Positions 52,301-62,354 are shown, counted from the stretch's first letter. The stretch: 64,000 nucleotides of DNA from Phaeobacter italicus (GCF_001258055.1 NZ_CVRM01000011.1:682001-746000); one strand, 5' to 3'. Made by a program: numbers and translations. Notes: generated from the sequence alone by a model not told the origin.

Positions 52301-52966
52301 ATGCTAAAGATGGCCAAGGTCACGAAATCTTACCATTCCCCAAGCGGCCCCGTGCAAGTCCTGGATCAGGTGTCGCTCCACCTTCGTTCGGGGCAAAGCC
52401 TCGCCCTTACCGGTGAAAGCGGATCGGGAAAGAGCACATTGCTACATCTCGCCGGCGCGCTGGACGAAGCCGACAGCGGAGAGATTTCAGTCGATGGCAT
52501 CGCGCTTCAGCACCTGGACGAAGATGGACGCGCCGCGCTCAGGCGCGATCAGGTTGCGCTGGTGTTTCAGCAGTTCAACCTCATCCCATCCCTGACCGTG
52601 GGCCAGAACATCGCCCTGCACGCCCGCCTCGCAGGTCGATTGGATCGCGACTGGCTGGCAGAGCTCAGCTCGCGCCTGGGCCTTGCCGAGCTGACAGGGC
52701 GTTTTCCGGAACAACTGTCGGGCGGCCAACAGCAACGTGTGGCGATCGCCCGCGCATTGGCCCTGCGACCCAAGCTGCTTTTGGCCGATGAGCCAACGGG
52801 AAATTTGGACGAGAAAACAGGAGCTTCGGTTCTGGAGTTGATGCTGGATTTGAGCCGCGACAACGGCAGTGCACTGCTGCTGGTGACCCATTCCCAAGAC
52901 ATCGCAGGTCGCTTGGATCGGCGGCTCCACCTGCGTGAGGGCAAGCTGTCGGATCCCGCCCCATGA
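52301..52966 (+). CDS. ABC ATPase of the LolD/MacB type
   Basis: The 221-residue ATPase has Walker A GESGSGKST, Q-loop LVFQQFNLIPSLTVGQN, signature [15 protein letters not shown], Walker B LLLADEPTGNLD and the H-loop VTHSQDIA. This wording is that of LolD/MacB-type transporters, mechanotransmission machines acting on periplasmic or lipid substrates. It pairs with the FtsX-type permease whose ATG overlaps its stop (ATGA). AAAGGG lies upstream of the ATG at 52301. Confidence 0.93.
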   Translation: MLKMAKVTKSYHSPSGPVQVLDQVSLHLRSGQSLALTGESGSGKSTLLHLAGALDEADSGEISVDGIALQHLDEDGRAALRRDQVALVFQQFNLIPSLTVGQNIALHARLAGRLDRDWLAELSSRLGLAELTGRFPEQLSGGQQQRVAIARALALRPKLLLADEPTGNLDEKTGASVLELMLDLSRDNGSALLLVTHSQDIAGRLDRRLHLREGKLSDPAP

Positions 52967-55377
52967 TCGCTGCAACCCTGATGGCGGTGCTGTCTCATTG
53001 GCGCCGCCAACCCCTTCAGCTTGGTATGCTGGTGATCGGCTTGGCCCTCGCCACCGCCTTGTGGTCCGCGGTGCAGGCAATCAACAGCGAAGCCCGCGCC
53101 AGCTATGCCGAGGCCGCCGCTCAGATTTCCCCAGACCAAGAGGATTATCTGATCGGTGATGCAGGCTTTATTGAATTATCACAGTATGTTGCACTGCGAC
53201 GTGCAGGTTGGCAGGTCTCTCCACTCCTGATCGGAGAATTCGGTGACCCGGGCAGCAGGATCGAACTGCTTGGCATTGACATCCTGACCCATCCGATGGC
53301 CGAAACCCTCACAGAGGTGAACACGCCGCAGCAGGCGGAGCCGCTGCAACCTGCCGATCTCCTGTTGCCGCCGGGCCGTCTGTTTGTGCACCCGGAAACC
53401 AAGCTGCCCGACACAGACCTGCCGCCAGTCATTGCGAACGCCAATGTCCCACCCGGTCCCGCAGTTGGGGATATCGGGACGGTCGCCCGGCTTTTGCAGT
53501 CAGGCAGCAGGATTAGCCGGTTGGTGATCTTGCCGCAGCAACCAGTCGGCCTGCCGCCATTGCGGGACATCGCGCCAGATCTAATCCGACAGAGCGGATC
53601 CACCGGAGCCGACACCGAGCAACTGACGCGCAGCTTTCATCTGAATCTGACGGCCTTTGGCCTGCTCGCCTTTGCTGTCGGACTGTTCATCGTTCAGGGC
53701 ACGATTGCACTTGGCATCGAACAAAGACGCGGAATGTTTCGCACCCTGCGCAGCTTAGGTATTCCTATCAAGACCCTGATATCAGTCATATTTACTGAAC
53801 TCGCGATCATCACGACCCTTGCTGCACTTATTGGTTTGGCCCTTGGTTATCTCATTGCGGCCGCGCTGATGCCGGGGGTTGGGGCCACGCTCTCTGGCCT
53901 TTACGGTGCTGATCTGCCGGGCAGCCTGCGCCTGCGACCCAGTTGGGTGCTGTCTGGGTTTGGCATGGCTCTTGCCGGGATGTTGATGGCTGGCGTGCAA
54001 AGCGCATGGAGCATCCGAACGCTTCCCATTCTTGCGCCACCGGCCTCTGCCGCGCGCGGCCAGCAGACATTGCGCGGCCATCGCTGGTCTGCAGCTGCGG
54101 GTGGCCTTCTTCTTTTTGCGGCCGCTGTCATACCAATTGCCTTCGATGGTCTCTTCGCAGGGTTTCTGTTTCTTGGCGCGCTGATGATAGGCGCGGCACT
54201 TTTGCTGCCGCTGCTGTTGTCGCTCTTGGCGACACTGGGCGGACGGCTCGCAAGACGGCCGCTCAGCCAATGGCTTTGGGCCGACATGCGTGCACAATTG
54301 CCGGGGCTTTCCCTTGCTCTGATGGCCCTTCTGCTCGCGCTCGCCACGAATATTGGTGTTGGAACAATGGTTTCGAGCTTTCGCCTCACCTTTGTCGGCT
54401 GGCTCGATCAGCGTCTGGCGTCAGAGCTCTACATGACCCTCCCCAATAGCGATGACGCAAGGAAGGTCACTCCCTGGCTGGAAGAACGCGGTGTTCGTGT
54501 TCTTCCCATTCGTCACAGTGACGAGCGGTTCAATGGCGCCCCGGTGGAGGTCTATGGCGTGGCCGATGATGCGACCTACCGTGACAACTGGCCGCTGATC
54601 GCTGCCCAGAGGCAGGCCTGGGACCAGATAGCGCAAGGAACCGGCGTATTGATCAACGAGCAGTTGGCCCGCCGGGCAGATCTGGCGCCCGGCGATCCCC
54701 TGCAGATCGCCGCGGATTGGCAGATGACGATTGCAGGCGTCTATTCGGACTATGGCAACCCTCATCCGCAGGCAATCGTTGGGCTGGATCGTCTGCTGGC
54801 AGAACGTCCCCAGATCGAAAACCGCCGCTTTGGTCTGCGTGTAGATGCAGATAAGGCCCAAGGTCTGCGTGCCGACCTGCAAGAGGCATTTGATTTGCCC
54901 GCGACCGCCTTCATCGATCAGCGCGCGCTCAAGGATCGTTCCTTGGCGATTTTTGAAAGGACCTTCGTGGTGACCGGCGCGCTCAATCTCCTCACCTTTG
55001 GTGTTGCGGGGTTTGCCATGTTGACGAGCCTTTTGACCCTATGGAGCCAGCGCCTGCCACAGCTCGCCCCGATCTGGGCGATGGGCGTCACGCGCCACAA
55101 ACTTGCCCGCCTTGAGGTCCTGCGCAGTGTGTGTCTGGCCGCATTAACCGCAGTTCTGGCCCTGCCCCTTGGCCTGATGCTTGGATGGGCGCTATTGGCG
55201 GTTGTGAACGTCGAGGCGTTTGGATGGCGGTTGCCGATGGTCCTGTTCCCGATGGAGTGGCTGCGGCTTTTCGCGATGGCGCTGATGGCGGCGGCGCTGG
55301 CTGCCGCCTTGCCGGCCCTGCGGCTCGCCCGATTGAAACCTGCTGACTTGCTGAGGGTCTTTGCCAATGAACGCTAA
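52963..55377 (+). CDS. Large FtsX-family ABC permease
   Basis: The 804-residue protein has an N-terminal helix, a large periplasmic domain (residues about 35-220), an FtsX core with three helices (residues about 225-345), a further hydrophobic block (about 375-480), a second periplasmic domain (about 490-680) and a second FtsX core at the end ending RLARLKPADLLRVFANER. This duplicated FtsX layout is typical of standalone permeases that work with a LolD-type ATPase and a periplasmic partner. It is coupled by overlap to the ATPase and by 11 bases to the lipocalin-like gene. Confidence 0.92.
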   Translation: MIAATLMAVLSHWRRQPLQLGMLVIGLALATALWSAVQAINSEARASYAEAAAQISPDQEDYLIGDAGFIELSQYVALRRAGWQVSPLLIGEFGDPGSRIELLGIDILTHPMAETLTEVNTPQQAEPLQPADLLLPPGRLFVHPETKLPDTDLPPVIANANVPPGPAVGDIGTVARLLQSGSRISRLVILPQQPVGLPPLRDIAPDLIRQSGSTGADTEQLTRSFHLNLTAFGLLAFAVGLFIVQGTIALGIEQRRGMFRTLRSLGIPIKTLISVIFTELAIITTLAALIGLALGYLIAAALMPGVGATLSGLYGADLPGSLRLRPSWVLSGFGMALAGMLMAGVQSAWSIRTLPILAPPASAARGQQTLRGHRWSAAAGGLLLFAAAVIPIAFDGLFAGFLFLGALMIGAALLLPLLLSLLATLGGRLARRPLSQWLWADMRAQLPGLSLALMALLLALATNIGVGTMVSSFRLTFVGWLDQRLASELYMTLPNSDDARKVTPWLEERGVRVLPIRHSDERFNGAPVEVYGVADDATYRDNWPLIAAQRQAWDQIAQGTGVLINEQLARRADLAPGDPLQIAADWQMTIAGVYSDYGNPHPQAIVGLDRLLAERPQIENRRFGLRVDADKAQGLRADLQEAFDLPATAFIDQRALKDRSLAIFERTFVVTGALNLLTFGVAGFAMLTSLLTLWSQRLPQLAPIWAMGVTRHKLARLEVLRSVCLAALTAVLALPLGLMLGWALLAVVNVEAFGWRLPMVLFPMEWLRLFAMALMAAALAAALPALRLARLKPADLLRVFANER

Positions 55378-56470
55378 ATCTCTGACGGTCTCTCTGCTGT
55401 CCTTTGCGCTCGCCATACCGCACGCAGCCGCAGCACAGGGTTATGCAGGGCTTGGCACTGATGCAGAGGGGTTTGCGATACCGGAGCGTGGCGTCGCGCT
55501 GCAGTTTCCCACCGACCACGGCCCGCATCCGGACTACCGGATCGAGTGGTGGTATCTGACCGCAAATTTGCAGGGCGATGACGGGCAGGACTACGGCATC
55601 CAGTGGACCTTGTTCCGCTCTGCGCTGCGCACCACCAATCATGAAACGGCCACCCTTGAGGGCGTTTGGGGTGATCCTCAGATCTGGCTGGGTCACGCCG
55701 GGCTTACGACGCCAGATCAGCATTTCCACGCCGAGCGGATCGCGCGGGGCGGGATTGGACAGGCCGGTGTCACGGCAGAGCCCTTTGCCGCCTATATTGA
55801 TGATTGGAACATGGTTGCTGAGCCGCGCAAACCAGACCAAAGGGACGCATTGGACAGTTTGCGCCTGTCGGCCCGTGGCGCTGATTTTTCCTATCAACTG
55901 AACCTGCAGGCGGACGGCCCGTTGGTCTTGCAGGGTGAACAGGGATATTCCGTCAAATCCGCGACCGGGCAGGCCAGCTATTATTATTCGCAACCGCATT
56001 ACCAGGTCAGCGGGACGCTTAATCTGCCGGATGGGCCTGTCACCGTTCAGGGCGATGGCTGGCTTGATCGCGAATGGTCCAGCCAGCCCCTGGCCCCCGA
56101 TCAAAGCGGCTGGGACTGGTTTTCCCTGCGGTTTGACAATGGTGCAAAGATGATGGGCTTTCAGCTTCGCGGTCGGGAGGTTTACACCTCTGGCACCTGG
56201 ATCGAGCCCGATGGATCGGCCGTGCCCCTGCCCCCCGGCGCGCTGCAGGCCGAACCGCTGAGGCACACAAGTATCGAAGGCAGGACCATCCCGACAGGCT
56301 GGCGGCTGACCTTGGCCGAAAGGGACCTCGATATCGAAGTTGACGCAATCAACCCCAACGCCTGGATGGGCACCTCATTTCCATATTGGGAGGGTCCGGT
56401 CCGGATCAGCGGCAATCAAACCGGGATCGGCTATCTGGAGATGACAGGCTATGCGCCCGACGGCAACTGA
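55367..56470 (+). CDS. AttH/CrtC-type lipocalin-like exported protein
   Basis: The 367-residue protein has a signal peptide (LLSFALAIPHAAAAQG) and a tandem lipocalin-like fold of the CrtC/AttH family: HPDYRIEWWYLTANLQGDDGQDYGIQWTLFR, GWLDREWSSQPLAPDQSGWDWFSLRFDNG and the final YWEGPVRISGNQTGIGYLEMTGY. Carotenoid 1,2-hydratase CrtC belongs here, but in ABC operons (the Agrobacterium attE-H type) the protein is a periplasmic partner of unknown substrate. It overlaps the permease gene by 11 bases. A terminator follows at 56509. Confidence 0.9.
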   Translation: MNAKSLTVSLLSFALAIPHAAAAQGYAGLGTDAEGFAIPERGVALQFPTDHGPHPDYRIEWWYLTANLQGDDGQDYGIQWTLFRSALRTTNHETATLEGVWGDPQIWLGHAGLTTPDQHFHAERIARGGIGQAGVTAEPFAAYIDDWNMVAEPRKPDQRDALDSLRLSARGADFSYQLNLQADGPLVLQGEQGYSVKSATGQASYYYSQPHYQVSGTLNLPDGPVTVQGDGWLDREWSSQPLAPDQSGWDWFSLRFDNGAKMMGFQLRGREVYTSGTWIEPDGSAVPLPPGALQAEPLRHTSIEGRTIPTGWRLTLAERDLDIEVDAINPNAWMGTSFPYWEGPVRISGNQTGIGYLEMTGYAPDGN

Positions 56471-56508
56471 AGCGAAGACCTGAGGGCAACACGAATGGAA
56501 AAACAATT

Positions 56509-56535
56509 GGGGCGCCCGATACGGACGCCCCTTTT
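56509..56535 (+). terminator. Terminator of the ABC-FtsX-AttH operon
   Basis: GGGGCG (56509-56514) pairs with CGCCCC (56526-56531), extended by CCG/CGG inside, followed by TTTT. The minus side is A-rich, so it may also end the usp gene. Confidence 0.85.
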
Positions 56536-56555
56536 GATTTAGTCCTGAGCACTGC

Positions 56556-56987
56556 TCAGCGCACGACGTAGACCGAGCAGCTGGAATGGCGGATCACCCG
56601 CGCCGCATTTGGGCCAAGCAGGTAATCCGTCAGCTCCGGCTTGTGAGCCCCGATGACGATCAGATCGCTGCCCGCCTTGTCGGCAACCTTCAGGATCTCC
56701 TGATAGGCCTTTCCGGTAGCGACGAGGTGGCGCACCTTGGCATTGCGGTCTTCGCCCAACACCTCCTTGCACAGCGTCTGGAGGCGATCGTTTGCCTCCT
56801 TGATGGCGCGTTCGTGGTGATGTTCTTCGAAAAAGCCGCTGACCCAGCTCTCGCCGAAATCGGGCAGCACGTTGACAACATCCAACTGCGCGCCATCCAG
56901 CTCCGCCATCCGGGCGGCCTCTGTCAGCACCTTGCGGTCTGTCGCATCGCCATTCAGCTCCAAAGCGCAGAGAACAGATTTGCTCAT
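56556..56987 (-). CDS. Universal stress protein (UspA family)
   Basis: The 143-residue protein has the UspA fold with the beginning VLCALELNGDATDRKVL and the nucleotide-binding end GAHKPELTDYLLGPNAARVIRHSSCSVYVV. It overlaps the stop of the TRAP permease (ATGA), so it is translated with it. In Halomonas the UspA protein TeaD is likewise encoded with the TRAP transporter TeaABC and tunes its activity; the same is plausible for this TAXI system. Confidence 0.92.
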   Translation of the reverse strand: MSKSVLCALELNGDATDRKVLTEAARMAELDGAQLDVVNVLPDFGESWVSGFFEEHHHERAIKEANDRLQTLCKEVLGEDRNAKVRHLVATGKAYQEILKVADKAGSDLIVIGAHKPELTDYLLGPNAARVIRHSSCSVYVVR

Positions 56988-59590
56988 GCCATTGCCTCCT
57001 CTTTGCGGGCGCGACCGGTTTGCATCAGAGCGATAAGCCCCAGCAGCAGCAGCGCCGGAATGAAGATCAGCTCCTTGGGCAGCTGATCCGCAGGCACCTT
57101 GACTGAGGTCAAGGATACAGGGTCATCCAGATAGAAATCAAACCCATCCATCATCGGCTGCGCCGGGGTGCCAAACATCGGCTCTTCCAGCTTGACGGTT
57201 CCGTCCTCTTCAAGAAGCAGCAGACCGAACTGATCCACACTTGCCTGACCCCCGCCAGCACCCACGGTCAGAACCAGGGTGGTTTCGGTCATCTCGCCAG
57301 TGTCGAAGTCGGGGCCCGCCACTTTCAGACGCACCTCTGTGCCCTCAGGTGCCTCGTCCAGCGCGCTGACCAGCTCTGCAGGTTGCACCTGCGTGAATGG
57401 AGGTTGGATGTAGTCCATGAAAAAGCCCGGACGGAAGATCGCAAATGCAATCGCCACTAGCGCCACGCTTTCATAGATGCGGCTGCGTGTCAGGAAATAC
57501 CCCATTGTGCCCGCAGTGAACACGAGGATCGCGATGGTCGCTGTTACAGCCACCAAAATCCCCTCAACCCAAGTGACATCAATCAACAGAAGATCGGTGT
57601 TGAAGATGAACACGAAGGGCAGCGCCACAGTCCGCAGGCTGTAGAAGAACGCGGTAAAGCCCGTGCGAATTGCATCCCCGCCCGAAACGGCCGCAGCGGC
57701 AAAGCTCGCAAGCCCCACCGGTGGGGTCACATCCGCCATGATGCCAAAGTAGAACACAAACAGGTGCACCGCGATCAGCGGCACGATCAGGCCGGATTGC
57801 GCGCCCAGTTCCACGACGACACCCGCCATGAGAGACGACACGACAATGTAGTTGGCCGTTGTCGGCAGGCCCATCCCCAGGATGAGCGACAACAGACCGA
57901 CCATCACCAGCATCAGGATCAGGTTGCCGCCGGACAGGAACTCGACCAGATCAGCCATCACCTGACCAACGCCCGTCAGCGTAACGGTCCCGACGATAAC
58001 ACCGGCGGTTGCAGTCGCCAGAGCGATGCCGATCATGTTGCGGGCGCCATCCACCATGCCGTGCCACAGGTCATTCACACCATCAATGAAGTTGTGCAGC
58101 AGGTTGCTCTGACCGCGGAACAGCGCCTTCAGCGGTTTCTGCGTCAGCAGGATCACAAACAGCAATGCGGTCGCCCAGAAGGCCGACAGACCCGGCGATT
58201 TCTGTTCGATCATCAGGAAGTAGACCAGAACCACAATCGGCAGCAGGTAATGCAGACCAGCCTTGTAGATCTTTCCAACGTCCGGCAGCTCAACTTCCTT
58301 GGCGTTCGGGTCATCGGGCTCCAGATCGGGGACCTGTGCGGCCATATAAACCAGCGCGATATAGACCAGCGCAACCAGGACTGTGATGATCAGACCAGCC
58401 GCATCCGGTGCGGTTGCTTCGATCGCGTCCACCGGGAACTGGGTGCCGTAACACAGGCCGGCAAACACCAGGAAAAAGCTCAGCATCCCAAGCGCGGTGC
58501 GCATCAGGTTGACTTCGCGATTGCCAAGGGTCGGCATGTTCCGCTTCACCGCCTCAAGGTGTACGATATAGATCAGCGCGATGTAGGAAATCGCGGCCGG
58601 CAGGAAGGCGTGGGTGATCACCTCGACGTACGAGATGCCGACATATTCCACCATTAGAAAGGCCGCAGCCCCCATGACCGGTGGCATGATCTGACCATTC
58701 ACCGAAGAGGCGACCTCTACCGAGCCAGCCTGTTCAGAGCTGAATCCGACCCGCTTCATCAGCGGGATGGTAAAGGTGCCGGTTGTGACCACGTTGGCAA
58801 TGGATGAGCCGGAAATCAGGCCGGTTGCGGCAGAGCCGACAACAGCCGCCTTGGCCGGGCCGCCCCGCAGGTGGCCAAGCGCACCAAACGCCATTTTGAT
58901 GAAATAATTGCCAGCCCCGGCCTTATCCAGCAGCGCACCAAACAGCACGAAGAGAAAGACGAATTTTGTCGACACGCCAAGGGCAATGCCGAACACCCCT
59001 TCAGAGGTGATCCACATCTGTTCCATCGCGCGGTCAAGCGATGCGCCTTTCCAGCGGATCACGTCAGGCACCAGTTCAGAGGAGCCGAAGAAGACATACA
59101 GCAGGAACACCGACGCCACGATTGCCATCGCAGGGCCAAGGGCCCGACGCGCGCCTTCAAACAGCAAGACAAGACCGATTGCGGCAAAGATGGTGTCGAT
59201 ATCATCCCCCTTGCCGCCGGCATTCACGATCTTTTCGTAAAAGATATAGCCATACAGTGCGGTGAAGGTGCCCATCAGGGCAAGGATCCAATCCTGCACC
59301 GGGATCCGATCTGTCGGGCTGGTTTTCAACGCAGGATAGGCCGCGTAAGCCAGAAAAATCGCAAACGCCAGATGGATCTGGCGGGAGTTGTTTACAACGC
59401 TGCCGGGCAGCACGAGATTGGCAACCGGCGATGCCAGAAGCACCTGAAAGATGGACCAGATACAGGCCACGATCGCCAGGAACAGCCCAACGCTGCCCAT
59501 CGGGTTGCGGGCACCGGAGTCGGATGAGGCCACAAGAGCCTGAAGCTCTTCCTCTGACAGCGGACGGTTGCCCTGTGTTTCACTTGTCAT
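56984..59590 (-). CDS. TAXI-type TRAP transporter, fused 4TM-12TM permease
   Basis: The 868-residue membrane protein joins the small and large TRAP permease domains. The N-terminal third has four to six hydrophobic segments (AIVACIWSIFQVLLA etc.) and the large domain carries GSAATGLISGSSIANVVTTGTFTIPLMKRVGF and GMGLPTTANYIVVSSLMAGV, the TRAP DctM-type motifs. A hydrophilic domain of about 110 residues lies between two late hydrophobic segments. The ATG at 59590 has GAGGGG upstream. It follows the TAXI binding-protein gene and overlaps the usp gene. Confidence 0.95.
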   Translation of the reverse strand: MTSETQGNRPLSEEELQALVASSDSGARNPMGSVGLFLAIVACIWSIFQVLLASPVANLVLPGSVVNNSRQIHLAFAIFLAYAAYPALKTSPTDRIPVQDWILALMGTFTALYGYIFYEKIVNAGGKGDDIDTIFAAIGLVLLFEGARRALGPAMAIVASVFLLYVFFGSSELVPDVIRWKGASLDRAMEQMWITSEGVFGIALGVSTKFVFLFVLFGALLDKAGAGNYFIKMAFGALGHLRGGPAKAAVVGSAATGLISGSSIANVVTTGTFTIPLMKRVGFSSEQAGSVEVASSVNGQIMPPVMGAAAFLMVEYVGISYVEVITHAFLPAAISYIALIYIVHLEAVKRNMPTLGNREVNLMRTALGMLSFFLVFAGLCYGTQFPVDAIEATAPDAAGLIITVLVALVYIALVYMAAQVPDLEPDDPNAKEVELPDVGKIYKAGLHYLLPIVVLVYFLMIEQKSPGLSAFWATALLFVILLTQKPLKALFRGQSNLLHNFIDGVNDLWHGMVDGARNMIGIALATATAGVIVGTVTLTGVGQVMADLVEFLSGGNLILMLVMVGLLSLILGMGLPTTANYIVVSSLMAGVVVELGAQSGLIVPLIAVHLFVFYFGIMADVTPPVGLASFAAAAVSGGDAIRTGFTAFFYSLRTVALPFVFIFNTDLLLIDVTWVEGILVAVTATIAILVFTAGTMGYFLTRSRIYESVALVAIAFAIFRPGFFMDYIQPPFTQVQPAELVSALDEAPEGTEVRLKVAGPDFDTGEMTETTLVLTVGAGGGQASVDQFGLLLLEEDGTVKLEEPMFGTPAQPMMDGFDFYLDDPVSLTSVKVPADQLPKELIFIPALLLLGLIALMQTGRARKEEAMA

Positions 59591-59686
59591 GATGGTTTCC
59601 CCTCGAAAGCTGGTGCCCCGGAATGATGGCACTGCTTCACTTGTTTTTGACACCCCGGTCAGCGGACGTGGGGACCGCAGGTGCAA

Positions 59687-59710
59687 AACGGGGCGCCTTG
59701 GCGCCCCGTT
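59687..59710 (-). terminator. Intercistronic hairpin after the TAXI binding protein
   Basis: AACGGGGCGC (59687-59696) and GCGCCCCGTT (59701-59710) form a perfect 10-bp stem with a four-base loop. It lies 18 bases after the binding-protein stop; on the minus strand only TTTTGC follows. It is probably a partial terminator or stabiliser giving excess binding protein. Confidence 0.75.
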
Positions 59711-59727
59711 CGTTCAACTGGTCTGAA

Positions 59728-60693
59728 TTATTCGATCCAGCCCTGTTCTTTGTAGTACTTTGCAGCACCTGCATGCAGCGGAGCGGACAGACCGGCGGTC
59801 GCCATTTCTTCCGGCTTCAGGTTGGCAAATGCCGGGTGCAGCTTTTTGAAGTCTTCGAAGTTTTCAAAGACCGACTTTACCACAGTGTAAACCGCTTCTT
59901 CGGAGACCGCATCAGAGGTCACGAAGGTTGCGCCCACACCAAAGGTCGCGGTGTCTGCGTCCGAACCACGGTACATGCCGCCGGGGATGGTTGCCGAGCG
60001 GTAGAAGGAGTTGTCAGCAATCAGCTGCTCAACAGCTTCGCCATCAACAGTCACCAGTACGGAGTCACATGCAGTGGTGGCTTCCTGGATGGAACCGGAG
60101 GGGTGACCAACGGTGTAAACCATCGCGTCGATCTGGTTGTCGCACAGCGCTGCGGACTGCTCTGCGGCTTTCAGCTCTGTTGCCAGTGCAAAGGCGTCCA
60201 TGCCCCAGCCTTTTGCTTCCATCAGCACTTCCATGGTGCCACGCTGACCGGAACCGGGGTTGCCGATGTTGACGCGCTTGCCTTGCAGATCGTCAAAGTT
60301 GCTGATGCCTGCGTCGGCACGTGCAACCACGGTGAACGGCTCCGGGTGGACGGAGAACACAGCGCGCAGATCTTCAAAGGCGCCCTGCTCTTCGAACTTG
60401 GAGGTGCCGTTGTAGGCGTGGTACTGCCAGTCGGACTGCGCCACACCAAACTCCAGCTCGCCGTCGCGGATGGTGTTGATGTTGTAAACGGAGCCACCGG
60501 TGGATTCCACGGAGCAGCGGATACCGTGCTCTTTGCGGCCTTTGTTGACCAGACGGCAGATCGCGCCACCGGTCGGGTAGTACACACCGGTCACACCGCC
60601 GGTGCCGATGGTGATGAATTCTTCTGCCATAGCAGCAGGCGCCATGAATGCGCTTGCGACCAGGGCGCTAACGGCCAGTTTCGTTTTGGTCAT
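59728..60693 (-). CDS. TAXI-family TRAP transporter solute-binding protein
   Basis: The 321-residue periplasmic protein has a signal peptide (MTKTKLAVSALVASAFMAPAAMAEE) and a TAXI family fold: ITIGTGGVTGVYYPTGGAICRLVNK, VESTGGSVYNINTIRDGELEFGVAQSDW, NIGNPGSGQRGTMEVLMEAKGW. TAXI binding proteins deliver substrates such as glutamate or dicarboxylates; the ligand here is unknown. The ATG at 60693 has GGGAG upstream. It heads the operon TAXI, permease, UspA. Confidence 0.94.
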   Translation of the reverse strand: MTKTKLAVSALVASAFMAPAAMAEEFITIGTGGVTGVYYPTGGAICRLVNKGRKEHGIRCSVESTGGSVYNINTIRDGELEFGVAQSDWQYHAYNGTSKFEEQGAFEDLRAVFSVHPEPFTVVARADAGISNFDDLQGKRVNIGNPGSGQRGTMEVLMEAKGWGMDAFALATELKAAEQSAALCDNQIDAMVYTVGHPSGSIQEATTACDSVLVTVDGEAVEQLIADNSFYRSATIPGGMYRGSDADTATFGVGATFVTSDAVSEEAVYTVVKSVFENFEDFKKLHPAFANLKPEEMATAGLSAPLHAGAAKYYKEQGWIE

Positions 60694-61256
60694 GTTCGTT
60701 GTTCTCCCACGTATTTTATCGTCGAAACCGAAATGCCGCAAAATCTGCGGCGGGGGTCTAGAACCCTTCGGGACATGTAGCTGCCGGATTTGGATTGTCG
60801 CGCCTTGGCGCCACTTTTTTCCGGTGGCCACACCGGTCCGTGCAAAAAGCGTTTCAGTCACCAGATGCCAAGTCAAGGCACCCCCATGATCTGCATCGCC
60901 AGAATGACGGGGATTTGGCGTATCTGGTGCCAAACTCCGAATTTTCCCCGTGCGACACGAACCGCAGGATTCGCGACACTGTGTCAGAATGCCGCACCTG
61001 AGCGCAAGATGGCATCAATAAACAATCCATGCAGTTGATCTTTTGACTGACCCGCCTCTGGCTGGGTTCGGCGCTGAATTATGTCAGCCCTCCACTCCCT
61101 TCAAGCGAGAAATGCTGCCTTGCAGCACAAATACTTAACGGCCCGGCAAGACTGCGGTCGATGGCTTGGCAGAAATACCAATTCCGTTGCACTCTGCGTG
61201 CAATTCGCTAGGAGAACAGCAACACATCCGTCCATTTTGCGCAGGAGACATACCGT
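60694..61256. other. Divergent promoter region between TAXI operon and mtnA
   Basis: The 563 bases have no convincing gene. GCCGCA/TGCGGC (60735-60740 with 60746-60751) is a small perfect inverted repeat about 45 bases upstream of the TAXI start and could be its operator. I see no riboswitch-like structure before mtnA. Confidence 0.45.
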
Positions 61257-62354
61257 ATGAAGGTCAATGGCACGCATTATCGTTCGCTTTGGTGGGACCA
61301 TGACAAATCGGTCCTGATGATCATCGATCAACGCTGGTTGCCGCATGACTTTCGCATTCAGCCTGTCGAAACCCTTGAGGACTATGCAACCGCCATCGTC
61401 GAGATGCGCGTGCGCGGCGCTCCGTTGATTGGTGCGACTGCCGCATATGGCATGGCGCTGGCCGCGCAGCTTGACCCCTCTGATCGCGCGCTGGAAGCCG
61501 CCTGGCAGATGCTGAATGCAACCCGCCCCACGGCAATCAACCTGCGCTGGGCACTGAACCGCTGCCTTGCAGCCCTGCGCCCCCTGCCCGAAGCAGAACG
61601 CGCGTCAGCGGCGCTGGCCCTGGCGCATGAGATCGCGGATGAAGACGTAGAGATCAACCGCCAGATCGGTGCACATGGTCTGGAGCTGATCCGCAAGATC
61701 GCCGCCAAGAAACCAGCGGGAGAGCCGGTGCGCCTGCTGACCCATTGCAATGCCGGCTGGATTGCGACCGTCGACTGGGGCACCGCCACCAGCCCGATGT
61801 ATCAGGCACATGATGCAGGCCTGCCGATCCACGTTTGGGTGGATGAAACCCGCCCCCGCAATCAGGGTGCGCTGACCGCTTGGGAGCTCGGCAGCCATGG
61901 CATCAGCCATAGCTACATTACCGACAACGCCGGCGGCCATCTGATGCAGCATGGCCAGGTTGATCTCGTCATCACCGGCACCGATCGCACCACCCGGCGG
62001 GGCGATGTCTGCAACAAGATCGGCACATATCTCAAGGCGCTCGCGGCCCACGACAATGGCGTGCCCTTCTATGTCGCCCTGCCCTCGCCCACGATCGACT
62101 GGACCGTGAGTGATGGTGTGCGCGAAATCCCGATCGAGGATCGCGACAGTCGCGAAGTCAGCCATGTGCAAGGTGTCCTGGAAAATGGCGACATTGGCCT
62201 CGCACGTGTCACCCCCGAAGGAACAGATTGCAGCAACCCGGCCTTTGATGTGACGCCGAACCGGCTGGTCACCGGCCTCATCACAGAGCGCGGCATCTGT
62301 GACGCCAGCGAAGACGGGCTTGCTGCGCTTTTCCCTGATCTGGCCAAACAGTAA
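61257..62354 (+). CDS. mtnA: 5-methylthioribose-1-phosphate isomerase
   Basis: MtnA converts 5-methylthioribose 1-phosphate to the ribulose form. The 365-residue protein has [24 protein letters not shown], catalytic Cys164 in [11 protein letters not shown] and the acid Asp243 in [13 protein letters not shown], all typical. It is followed nine bases later by a class II aldolase gene, not by the mtnB/mtnC genes of the classical methionine salvage pathway. This combination (MtnA plus aldolase) is that of the DHAP shunt. Confidence 0.96.
   Translation: MKVNGTHYRSLWWDHDKSVLMIIDQRWLPHDFRIQPVETLEDYATAIVEMRVRGAPLIGATAAYGMALAAQLDPSDRALEAAWQMLNATRPTAINLRWALNRCLAALRPLPEAERASAALALAHEIADEDVEINRQIGAHGLELIRKIAAKKPAGEPVRLLTHCNAGWIATVDWGTATSPMYQAHDAGLPIHVWVDETRPRNQGALTAWELGSHGISHSYITDNAGGHLMQHGQVDLVITGTDRTTRRGDVCNKIGTYLKALAAHDNGVPFYVALPSPTIDWTVSDGVREIPIEDRDSREVSHVQGVLENGDIGLARVTPEGTDCSNPAFDVTPNRLVTGLITERGICDASEDGLAALFPDLAKQ

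Noticed and set aside
55088-56266. 392-codon minus-strand frame opposite the AttH-type gene
   Set aside because: Shadow without signature; overlaps two well-supported coupled genes on the plus strand.
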